64,000 nucleotides of DNA from Polytrichum commune. Its lineage: Eukaryota; Streptophyta; Polytrichopsida; Polytrichales; Polytrichaceae. The position numbers and the translations under genes are program-made. The notes beneath the pieces are model-generated. The model searched no databases and was not told where the DNA came from. It was given only the letters and a program-made list of their open reading frames with translations. Positions 54,162 to 64,000 of the stretch are shown piece after piece (the first letter of the stretch is position 1; every line of letters begins with the position of its first letter). The stretch lies in the NCBI GenBank assembly GCA_950295325.1, contig OX485803.1, positions 2,482,001 to 2,546,000 of the forward strand, in the 5' to 3' direction.

Positions 54162-54795
54162 CTTTACGAACGAACGTTCGTAAATGACATGCATATCCCA
54201 CATACTACGCAGTGTTAATGCGTCTTTGCAATTGATGTAATTATATTTACGAACGTTCGTTCGTAAATGAGGGGTTGCAAGATAATATAAATTTTTAGTA
54301 TTGAGTTTACGAACGAGCGTTCGTAAAAGATATGAAGATCAAAGAGACTACTCGTCATGAATGTATTTGCAATATATTTGGTTATTTTTACGAACGATCG
54401 TTCGTAAAAGATATAGGTTTTCTAGATTTGGTTTTGTTTACGAATGTGCGTTCGTAAGTATGTCCATTTGGTCTATATTTTCGGACATTTGGTTGATTTA
54501 TCTTTCGTAAGTACATGTGAGTTGTTTTATTGGTGTTCGCAAATTTATATTTGTTCTTTGGATATTCGTAGAGGTTCATATTAAAGTTAAGGTTCCATCT
54601 GAGTGATATTTTGCGTATATTTACGAACGTGCGTTCGTAAATATAGATCATTCCAAAGAACGTGGAGTGCTTATTTACGAACGCACGTTCGTAAATGGAG
54701 GTTCGGTATGCAATGTATGTCCATTTACGAACGAGCGTTCGTAAATGGAGGTGGGTATGCAGTGTATGTCCATTTACGAACGAGCGTTCGTAAAT
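54162..54795. repeat. Palindrome cluster 2 upstream of gene D
   Basis: Nine copies at about 54162, 54246, 54306, 54386, 54436, 54619, 54673, 54723 and 54772. The last three are spaced about 49 bp in a small tandem repeat. The central two bases vary (AA, TT, AG, AT, TG, CA), while the 11-base arms are mostly perfect. Confidence 0.93.
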
Positions 54796-54825
54796 GTGAT
54801 GGTTTTGGGATCCCCTGTCCGTACA

Positions 54826-55240
54826 TATATGCATTCGTATATATACGATTATGTATATATACGTATATGTATATAACTCACTTATTAGCTACTCTGCTTG
54901 CAGCCGTGCCTGCAAATCTTGGTCAGAATGATGCAAATCTTGAATCATAAAGCAATTGAGATGCAGAATGAGATTGAGAATGAAACATGAAGAAGAAAGT
55001 GATGATTCACATTGCATGTAACAAAACAAATTGAATTCAAGAAGCAACATTTTCAGAATGTGAGAGGAGTTGGAAAGGATAACAAATTACATTGAAATGC
55101 TGCACACTTCAAACCCTGCTTCTTCTCTTTCTGAAAATCCCAAAAATCCTCACAACTGCACACTCAATTGCCTTTCAAATGCACACTCAGATAACTCTCT
55201 AATGCAGACCTCAAGCCTTCACAGCTTATATACAAACCCT
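54826..55240 (-). promoter_or_regulatory. Upstream region of gene D with minus-strand TATA box
   Basis: A TATATAAG-type box on the minus strand (about 55225-55232) about 1.1 kb from the gene D ATG. This leaves room for 5' exons or a palindrome-bearing 5'-UTR intron. The block GTGCCTGCAAATCTTGGTCA and the TATA position are conserved at 3.7-4.1 kb. Confidence 0.5.
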
Positions 55241-55254
55241 AGTATACTCCCATG

Positions 55255-55590
55255 TACACAAAACTCACAAGCTTGTAGCTCTCAAGCTTCTGAACTCTTA
55301 AGCAAACCCTTAACTCTCAAGCTTCCCTAAACTCTCAAGCTTCACTTCTGAAGCTTCCCTAAACTCTCAAGCTTCAACTCTGAAGCTTCCTTAAACTCTC
55401 AAGCTTCTAAAGATCACCTTCAAGCTCTCAATCCGAAACTCTGAAGCTTTCCTAGTCAAGCTCTCAAGCTTTTGAAACTCACAAACTCTCACACTGAAAG
55501 CTTTCACAATCTCACAAGCTTTCACAAACTCAAAAGCTTTCACACAAGCTCTCAATCTGAAATCTCTCAAAACTTGCAACAAAACTAATT
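55255..55590. repeat. AACTCTCAAGCTT minisatellite, copy 2
   Basis: Irregular repeats of ACTCTCAAGCTTC and CACAAGCTTTCACA, counterpart of 6335-6445. Confidence 0.85.
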
Positions 55591-55756
55591 TAAAACTTCA
55601 AGACTAAAAAAAGCAAGAGCTTCGCTCTCTAAGCGCTCCGCTCCTCCTCTCCTCGAAATGACAAATGAGGAGAAGAGGAAGGGGCGCGGGGAGGTAGCTG
55701 CGCCGTTAGGGTTTCCCAGCACCTGCCACGTGGCACAACTCCACTGGCTAGGGCTG

Positions 55757-55840
55757 GGAGGGAGATGGGATGGGATGGTATAGGAGGTGATGGGAAGGGA
55801 TGGGATGGGATGGGATGCGATGGGAGATGGGAGATGGTTG
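55757..55840. repeat. GGGAT short tandem repeat
   Basis: About a dozen imperfect GGGAT units; G-runs on one strand could form quadruplex structures. Confidence 0.8.
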
Positions 55841-58040
55841 TATATTGGAACCCTTCATGTTATACTCATGCTTTGACATATTTATATGTAATGGACGCGT
55901 TTAGGGCATTAACTTGAAAAGCTTAGTTCAAATACATGAATTTTACTCATTTTATTTCCTTAGTACCTCTACATTTGGATTCCTTGTAAACATATTTTAG
56001 AAAAGTATGCTCAGTTAATTCGTAATAAACAATGCATGTCATTTCCTAGGGTGTCAATGTAGAATCCACCCCCAAAGATATGTATATGGTGTTTTAAAAT
56101 ATAGTTTATGTAAGAGCTAGATATCTTTTAATTAATTCGATGGTTCCTCAAATAAATATTACATGCAAAAAGGAATTCATAATAATATGAGATTGCGGAG
56201 AGTTCGTATATGATAGGATGTCAATTCAAGTTCCAATATTAGATGTTAGCTTGAACTAATGCATTTCTGGAGTGGTCAACTATTTTGCTAGCATCAACTA
56301 CGACCTTGCGATGAATGAAGTTAGTGCAATTACAAGGGTTTTTGAGGAGTCAATATTGTTTGTGTGTGTAATGTATCCTAGTAACAATCTAAAACCTAAA
56401 CCCAAATACCACATACACAACTTTCACAAACCCTAAACCCCTAAACCCTAACCCTAATTCCTAACCGCAAACCCTAAACCCTACATCCCTGCATCTTTTT
56501 ATCTTACCAACCTTTCTTATATGTGGCCATGTTGTTGTCTGAGGCAGGTCAAATTGGTCTACCAATGTTGGTTGGATGGAGATTTCTTAATTCCGTTCAT
56601 AACAACTATAATAATTGATAATGATGCCAATTGTCATTTTCACATTCCAAATTAATAGATTTGAGATAAAACTTTGGTTTAGGTGATAAGTGAAATTTCA
56701 AATATTCCCTCTTTCACCTTAATAGTTCTGAGTGAAATTTCATCACACAATCCACGATCTTATTATAATAACATGCATGTCTTAAGACTTCAATTTATAT
56801 CAACACTTTAAGCTATGATGATGCACATCCTTCTCATAGGATGCAAAACATATATTAATTGTAAGTACATACTATTGTATGCACCATTCCAAATTAATAG
56901 TGCATTTCCCCAAACCCTAAAAGTCTATTTCCAATAGGACCTCAACTCATTTAATCATGTGTCAACTTAAACTAACAATCGAACAATGCATTCAACTATA
57001 AATATCACCAATGATCTAATAAACATTTAACCAATGTGTATCCGTACCCTTACAACAAGTGGACGAAAATTCAATTTCCAATAGGACGTCAAACACATAA
57101 TAATTGTAACTATGATTCAACGTTACGGTAGCTAGTATGGTTTCAAGTCTCAATGATCATTACGCTATCATACTATGCAGCATTACAAATTGATTAATCC
57201 TTCCTACTCATGCCATTTTAATTCCTTATTTTCACACCTAGATACCATTTGAAAGAAGACCTAACTTACATATATTATTAGGTATAATTAGTTCATAATG
57301 TCCTCAATCTACCCTAGTGCAAGCCATTATGGATTAACCCGATTTTTTAGTTGTATTCATGCACTTGGTGACCATATTACGGTCATTTTTTGATGTGAAA
57401 CATATGATACCTATAATTTTAGGGGCGTCCGCAACATGTTCTTAGCCATTCTGACCTCATTGTGTGTGTGTGTGTATATGTGTATATATGTATAGATATA
57501 TATATATATATATCTATGACTTCGACATTCATAACTTTATTAGGCATCAATTGTCAATTAACTTGGACTTCATACCTTAGTCGCAAATCATTAAATATTC
57601 AATGTTAACCATCTCCATATTTAGACATTATGTGTATATATAGATATAGATATATATATGTATATACATATATTTCGATGAGACCTTGGTCACAACTAAG
57701 GTGTGCAACCGATTTATATATTTTCAATATGTTGGCGTGCATGCAAGGCATGTTCCATACATGACAGTGCTATTTATATAATTCCACATGGATGGAATGG
57801 GAGATTGTTAGGCCAAAGGAGGCGGCGGGAATCCGCTTTTTAAAGAGCATCCAAGGGATTTTGAACCAGCGGGGTGAAGTACTTAAAGCTCTTCCCCCCA
57901 CAACAAAGCTCTTTTCAGCGGCACATGCAAGTGTGCGCTCTACAGACCTCACCGAACGCGCTCAAGCCATTTCGTGTGCGCCAACCTTACACCACCCAGG
58001 TACAGTACAGGCTGTACCTACCGCATATACCGCCGTAAAT
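55841..58040. other. AT-rich spacer with microsatellites
   Basis: No gene is supported. Contents: a telomere-like AACCCTA block (56395-56490), TG/TA microsatellites (about 57460-57512 and 57630-57670) and several CATTAATTG-like AT-rich stretches. The ORF at 57792-58091 has no recognisable content. Confidence 0.6.
56395..56490. repeat. Degenerate interstitial telomere repeats
   Basis: CCCTAAA-type units with variants (CCCTAACCCTAA, CCTAACCGCAAACCCTAAAC). Confidence 0.85.
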
Positions 58041-58048
58041 ACCGGAAC

Positions 58049-59124
58049 TTTACGAACGCACGTTCGTAAAGATGAGGAGCTTCAGGTTTAGACAAACGAT
58101 TCGGACCTGTACATGGCAAGGATTTACGAACGTGCGTTTGTAAATCCCACATGAGAGCATGTTCTGGATTGAGCTACTCATATGGATAGTCACATGCACG
58201 TAATCCATGTCAGTTATTTACGAACGTGCGTTCGTAAATATTCCTTCGAGGACCATGCAGACATATTTGACCCTTATCTATTTGTACCTGATGGTCGGTA
58301 ATTTACGAACGTGCGTTCGTAAATCCCACATGAGAGCATGTTTTGGATTGAGCTACTCATGGATAGTCACATGCACATCATCCATGGCATTTATTTACGA
58401 ACGTGCGTTCGTAAATATGCCTTCGAGGTTCATACATACATATTTGACCCGTGTCTATTGGTACCTGATGGTCGGTAATTTATGAACGTGCGTTCGTAAA
58501 TCCCACATGAGAGCATGTTCTGGATTGAGCTATTCATATGGTTAGTCACATGCACATAATCCATGACAGTCATTTACGAACGTGCGTTCGTAAATATGCC
58601 TTCGAGGATCATACATACTTATTTGACCCGTATCTATTGGTACCTGATGGTCGGGAATTTACGAACGTTCGTTCGTAAATACATGTCATTATTGTCTACG
58701 CATCGAGCAACACATCTTCATTCATGCACATCAGTATGGCAGTAATTTACGAACACAGAATAGCAAGAAAAATATGCTCATCGCTCGTCCGTGAAGGATG
58801 TGAACACGGGGTCGCACCCATTTACGAACGTCCGTTCGTAAATGGGTAGGTACGCAAAAGTCAACATAATCAAATTCACAATATGGAGGTGCTCAGTGTT
58901 CAAAATATTGTTGGAGTTGATTCAGGCATCATCTGCAGATTTGCTAATTTTGTGCGTATGGACAAGTGTTCTCTTGTGATAGTATATCGCGCAGGTTCCT
59001 AAGTCAACATGGTACTTTGACCTACAAAACCGATATTCCTCAGGGTGCTCTCATTTGAGGGATCTCGAAGGCCGCCGGATGTACATGGAGAAGTTACTGA
59101 GGTCACGAACGCGCGTTCGTAAAT
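58049..59124. repeat. Palindrome cluster 3 before the DUF7869-like gene
   Basis: Copies at about 58049, 58122, 58216, 58301, 58393, 58479, 58572, 58657, 58820 and 59103, with a half copy at 58746. From 58122 to 58680 they sit in a 177-179 bp tandem repeat with two palindromes per unit (flanks CCCACATGAGAGCATGTTCT and ACCTGATGGTCGG). Confidence 0.93.
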
Positions 59125-59358
59125 GCATGTGGCGTTCTCGGATTTCTGATTTCGTCGTCGGTTGTATGGGGACAGGCGCTGGTCCGAACAGCAGGGCCCT
59201 CCTGGACGACTAACGATTGTTCTCCTCTTTGTCCATGTATTGTTTTCATTAGTAAGGCTCCTAGACGTATGCTTAAAACGTTTTTTTGGGACGCGCGTTC
59301 GTCTTTGTGCGTGAGGTTCTCCAATGGTGCACCAAAATTTGTTTGTCAATTTTGGGCC

Positions 59359-62300
59359 ATGTATCTCCACATATATTCTATCATCTCTTGTATGCATTGC
59401 GGTGGTGGTTGGGTTGATCATTTCCTGGTGGTTGGTCTAGGCGGTATGGCGTTGCATGTGGGTGATAGTTCATTGGAGTTGTCGACGTATGCATCGTCAT
59501 CCGATGTTGAATGTGAAGTGTCTTCCCCGTCGGCAGATAGTAATGGTGTGCCAAACGTGAGGGGGGTGTTTGTGGATACATCCTCCCATGAATCTTTGGA
59601 AGTCCACGAACAATATCTGCATTCCGGAGATGACCACGATGACATTCCGTTGTGTGCCGGTTTCGGGAGGGAGCAATGGGTTGGCCTTGACGTCGTTCTA
59701 CTCAACGAGGTTGGTGTCCCGGTGGCAGATGGCATATGTAGAAACTCCAATCCCCGTGATTGTATCGATGCCAACGCCCTAGGTCTCGATGATGTTGGCG
59801 TGTGCATCTTGAACTCTTTGCTTCCGCTAGAGGTCCCGGTGACATGGAGATTTTCCTTGCGTCGATGGCCGCTTCGTCGAGTTCTACATGAGGAAGTGAG
59901 TTTGTGGGATCATGAGCGGCGGCATAAGCAAACACAATTAGCTTTGTTGGCCACAACACGTCCTCGCAAAGGCCTCCGTAGATATGATTCAAACCGTGTG
60001 CCTCGCGGAGATAAGGAGCGTCGACGGGATCGGCTTTTGGGGGACGAATCTATCCGTCTAGTGTCCGGCAAGGATTGTTGCGCGAGGAAATGTTGCCAAT
60101 TTTTCCCGCGGGAGAAAATTAGATCTCTGCGTCAAGAGATGTGGCTTGCGGATTTTCGTATGAGGTCGGCTAAGAAACTCGAGGTCCACAGAAATTTGCA
60201 CCTTGATACCCATGGGCATAAGGTGGTGACACTTGAGAATGTTGATGTGTGTTGTACAGCGTGGTATACCATCCACGCCGTCTCCAAGGCTGACTTTTAT
60301 AGGTTTCGAAAGTATTCATCGTCGGGTCGCTGCTCTCGATTTCATGGCAACTCGGGCACAAAGAAACCTAGGGAGGCTACACTGCAAGCGTCCGCGACAC
60401 TATCCACCATCATAGTGCCATTGGCCGATGCAATGCCCCACAAGACGAGGACATTGTCGTCAGGGGAGAAGGTTGTTCAAATGGTGTTGCCCACGGGCAC
60501 AAAATGGAAGAACATCTTAACGGACATCAATGAAGTGGGTCGCATAGCGGGATGTGGGCCCATTTCTTTGTCCAAGTTGAGTGTGATTAAAAACCAGCAG
60601 TTTGCGGAATACATTCTGAAAAGACCCGGGGACAAGTTCGCTAGATGTACGACGTGTGAAAAATACAAAGGTCTTCGAGACGCCCACCCCATAGGCACTG
60701 AATCTCATTCCAGACACCAGAAAAAATATATTGAACATGTCAACAATCAAGAGGCACACCGTCAAGATTATTATAAGAATCGTGCTCTATCCATAATGAG
60801 GCCCACAGAGGTTCTAACAGTCATCCATGATAAAATGGACCACGCCAAAATCGCATGCCCTTGTTATGCACGCAAAATAAAGGCCACGGATGGTCTCTTC
60901 AAGTTGCCCGTAGCTGTCACAGGTTTGTATGAAATCACAACTACGTGTTTAAAGTCTATCCAATTTTCTTGGGTGTGTTTGGCAAATGTCCAACTCCATA
61001 CATCCGTTTAGTGGTTATTTGATTATTTTGGTCACGCATCGTTTGTTTTTTCCAGGTATGATTGCCCACGGCCATGGGGACGTAAAGTATGCCCATTATG
61101 GTTTGGATTTTTACCCTGGGGATGCTAACCACACGGTGGGTTCATTTGCAAAACTGTTGCGCGATCTTGAGAAGCCACCGGTACATTCTTCCCGTGCACT
61201 TTTTGATGGTTGTGGAACCACATCCCTTTATGAGGCAGTGCTTGCGGGGAAGGAGGTTTGTATGTCGTCATTGCCAGAACCACCCGGAGAGCCCATTTGT
61301 GCAAAAGCATTGCCTCCAACTCTCCACGTTCAACTTGATAATTATGCGAAGGACAACAAATGTCGATACGTATTTTGTTTTTGGTCATTGCTCGTGGCGA
61401 AAGGAATCTTCAAGGAGGTGTTTGTGTCTTTCTTGATGGTGGGACATACACACGACGACATTAATGCATCATTCGGACGGTGGAGCATGAAGTTGCATGA
61501 AGAAGATTTTCCAACCATACCTCTTCTTATGAAATCGTATATGGATTTGGACCATATGCCAGTAATTCCGCACTTGATTGAGGAAGTACCAAATTTCAAG
61601 GCCTTCATCAAGCCATACATGTTGAAGGGAGGGGACCGTTTGGTGGGGCATACCAAAGCACAACAATTCCGATTTTATATGAGGGACGATGGTCTCCCGG
61701 CCATGCAATTCAAGCTTTTGTGCACATCTCCTAATTGGGGCCCGGATGATGGTATACTCGTATGGCGTCAAGACAATGATGGGAAATGTTTGGTCCCGGA
61801 TGGGGAACCAAAGCCTTGCAAACCCGAACCCATGAGGAATGGGCCGGAAATCATCAAAGGCATATCCGGATTCATTGAATATTGGAAAGAGTTGTGCGAG
61901 GAGGACATCACAAGACGTGTTAGAGATACCCATGAACCGTTGATCGCGTATTGGGATCGCATTCGCTCAGCCTTGATGACACTTGGTGGCGACACCCGTA
62001 CGACTTTGACACAAGGATTTTGGCCACAAAGTCGTTTGACGGTTGTCGAGTCCGATACTATGTTTTTCAGCAATGGAGACGTTCGTGAAGAGTTCGTAAT
62101 GGACGAGCATTACGTTGGCCCTGCCCGCAATCGACCGGCACCGTCGTTTCGTGTAGGTGTTGATTGCCATGAAGGGTATTTGGTCCTCGTACGAGCTGGG
62201 GATGAGGAGCATCCCAAGCCAATTTGGTTGGTAAAAGCATTGTCTTCACCCAATTTTGTTCGAACTAGCCCCAACTTTCATCAAATTGAGGTGGAATATT

Positions 62301-62575
62301 GTCGTCCAAGCACTAAAGACCACAACGTGCTCCGCACTTATTTAGGTTGGGACACCAAAAAGAATTTTAAGTGGACAGTGGACTCAGCATACACACCGGT
62401 TTGGATAAACACGGACACTATACTTTGTGCTTGGAAGCCGCGTAAAGGTTCCAAAACAGAAACAATGACCATCCCCCAAAAACATATAGATTTTGCCAAA
62501 GACAACTTGGCACGTATTGCAGTGGCAGAAAATGACGCCGAGAATGGATATGAAGCGGAAGATGGAGATGTATAA
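59359..62575 (+). CDS. DUF7869-like putative transposase, intact
   Basis: Exons 59359-60922 and 61056-62575, joined as CACAG|GTTTGT...TTCCAG|GTATG; phases fit; about 1,027 aa. The start is uncertain (ATG 59359, 59394 or 59446). Landmarks: Cys cluster CCARKCCQFFPREKIRSLRQ; VCCTAWYTIHAVSKADFYRF; CTTCEKYKGL; then an RNase H-like core with VIHDKMDHAKIACP, LHVQLDNYAKDNK and FLMVGHTHDDINASFGRWS. I recall these motifs from the DUF7869 family of plant, algal and oomycete mobile elements; that placement and the DDE role are inference. No lesion is seen. Palindrome cluster 3 lies just upstream, and gene D is divergent from it on the left. Confidence 0.65.
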
Positions 62576-64000
62576 ACATAACATAGATGGGAGTTAATGG
62601 CGAAAAACATGGACGCTTAGTAGACTTGGTTTTTAATAGACTTAGTGGACTTGTCACATTCCATTGTGGTATACGTTTGGGATGTGCCATCCAAATTCAT
62701 AAGAGCCTTACTTATGGGATGCGCACCCCAAACTCTATAATGACATAAACCATTTATTTTTTAGAGTCGATTGTTATTTTCCACATGGAACTCACGTTTT
62801 CATTTTAATTGAAATTCTCTATTTTTAGTAATACGAATATGCTTTACGTGCGAATTTTTAAATTGTCATGTTCTTGATGTTCCCAATATTCCGTATGCCC
62901 ACAATATTGGCATCCCAAACTATGGGCATATTTTATTTTGAGACTTTCAAAAGTCTCCGATTAACGAATATAGTGTTATATGTCAAAATAATATATATAT
63001 CACCTTATGGTAAATTGGTGAACTCAAAAAATCAATTCAATATTATTATTAGTATGATATAATTATATTTATTTATAAAAAAAAAATGTGATCAGGTTAA
63101 AATATTATAATAATTCAGATTGGCTATAATCAACAACTTATGATTTTCTGAGTATACCCCATCTATAATGTTGTCCCACAAGTCTAATTCCAAATAACAT
63201 ACCATTTATTCATATCTTATATTATATTACCTAAAAATAAAATTGATTTATATATATGTTTTTGTTATATGTTTTATACTCTATCTTCATTGTTTTATAT
63301 TGGTCATCTTATGAACACTTGCACTAATCTATCATTACAATGACAAAGATAATTTTAAATGGTAAGTCACAAAATTATAACCTCAATGTTAATGAGGATT
63401 TGTAATGTTTTTGACCTCCAAATTAATTATGTGCTTCATTAATGGTTTCACTTCCGGAATGAAATTCCAATCAATTGCTTATTTACTAATTGGAAGTGCA
63501 CATATATATTGGATATTAGACCTTGAAGGTGAAGTGCACTCAATATAGGATTTGTAGTCAAGCGGCCTTAAAGAATGCAAGGGCAATGTTTTTTTCGAAG
63601 TTGGGCAAGGCGGACAACAATTTTCGGTCATGTTTAGAAGATTTCTCTAGAGGGTTGCCCCAACCCGGATTTGATACCTCCGAAAGTTCGTGAAGGAGTA
63701 TTTAACATCCACCCATGTTAATTTCTTTAAAATAATCGGATTAGTAGTGATAAGTTGGCAACACATGATGCAACCACTTGCTTCTATATGAGGCATAATT
63801 TATTTATTTTGTCTATACCCCTTTGTATTGTTGCCTTAAGTATTAGATTAGACTAGGATTTAACAATTTTATTACTAAAACTTGGTATTTCTGAAACCCT
63901 TGAGACAAAGAGCCGACGACGTATGGAAGTTTCTAAAATGGTTCATCTCATCCGCAAATATGAATGAACTCTCACTAATGGGAATACATGAGTGCCACGA
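62576..64000. other. AT-rich 3' flank without a supported gene
   Basis: AT-rich, with TA-rich tracts around 62980-63070 and 63240-63260. No coding, RNA or terminal-repeat signal recognised. Confidence 0.5.

Noticed and set aside
57792-58091. 99-codon ORF before palindrome cluster 3
   Set aside because: It contains a palindrome in frame, has no known domain and no promoter support.
54388-58745. Recurring peptides such as YERAFVN and LRTCVRK in several reading frames
   Set aside because: They are simply the palindrome read in different frames; no gene contains them consistently.
58122-58843. Regularly spaced palindromes resembling a CRISPR array
   Set aside because: The units are 178-bp tandem repeats with conserved flanks, the host is eukaryotic and there are no cas genes.
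1-64000. tRNA genes, organelle inserts, bacterial operons
   Set aside because: None was recognised by eye; I saw no tRNA cloverleaf blocks with confidence and no organelle genes.

Overview
The window looks like transposon-dense nuclear DNA of a streptophyte (a land plant or charophyte alga). The grounds are plant-type TTTAGGG interstitial telomere repeats, plant-style TATA promoters and GT-AG introns, CACTA, hAT and Mutator-like (MULE) elements, and a decayed 25S rRNA fragment. I cannot name the species. I see no ordinary housekeeping gene: nearly everything belongs to mobile elements or their satellites.

The centre (7978-38063) is a nested pair of Mutator-like elements. Element A starts at 7978. 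Element B (14520-31440, 16.9 kb) sits inside it, flanked by a perfect 10-bp target duplication GTTTCGGTCA (14510-14519 and 31441-31450) and bounded by terminal repeats that share TTTTGCGAGCGGTGAGCGGT. Each element carries the same minus-strand 13-exon gene. Its product combines a ParB-like DGNHRR segment, a coiled coil and a C-terminal DNA-methyltransferase-like fold of beta-class order with altered catalytic motifs. The host copy (gene A, 37479 down to 9568) is split by element B in intron 5, yet every exon is open and every splice site canonical (about 1,239 aa). The inserted copy (gene B, 24752-16388) has two in-frame TAG codons and two broken splice sites. Divergent from each copy, behind a conserved two-way promoter, is a plus-strand gene. 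In B it leads to a MULE transposase (zinc finger, DDE core, SWIM) whose reading frame is split by a 972-bp solo LTR. In A it is cut off by a hAT end.

The right half begins with hAT ends (38064 and 50921) enclosing an intact hAT transposase (50041-46847), a protein-kinase-like gene (39348-41264) and two small unknown ORFs. The 8-bp flanks do not match, so this is probably a recombination product. The right hAT end truncates a second, diverged ParB-like/methyltransferase-like gene (gene D, 54134-50922). Beyond it is a DUF7869-like putative transposase (59359-62575). Gene D's introns and upstream DNA, and the DNA leading up to the DUF7869 gene, share about 20 copies of a 24-bp palindrome (arm ATTTACGAACG, two variable bases, reverse arm). 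A relic of the same locus lies at 3.1-6.4 kb.

The most interesting idea is that two unrelated transposase types are each paired with a ParB-like plus methyltransferase-like protein and a dense set of element-specific palindromes. This resembles a sequence-specific anti-silencing or self-marking system. The layout is read from the sequence; the function is inference.
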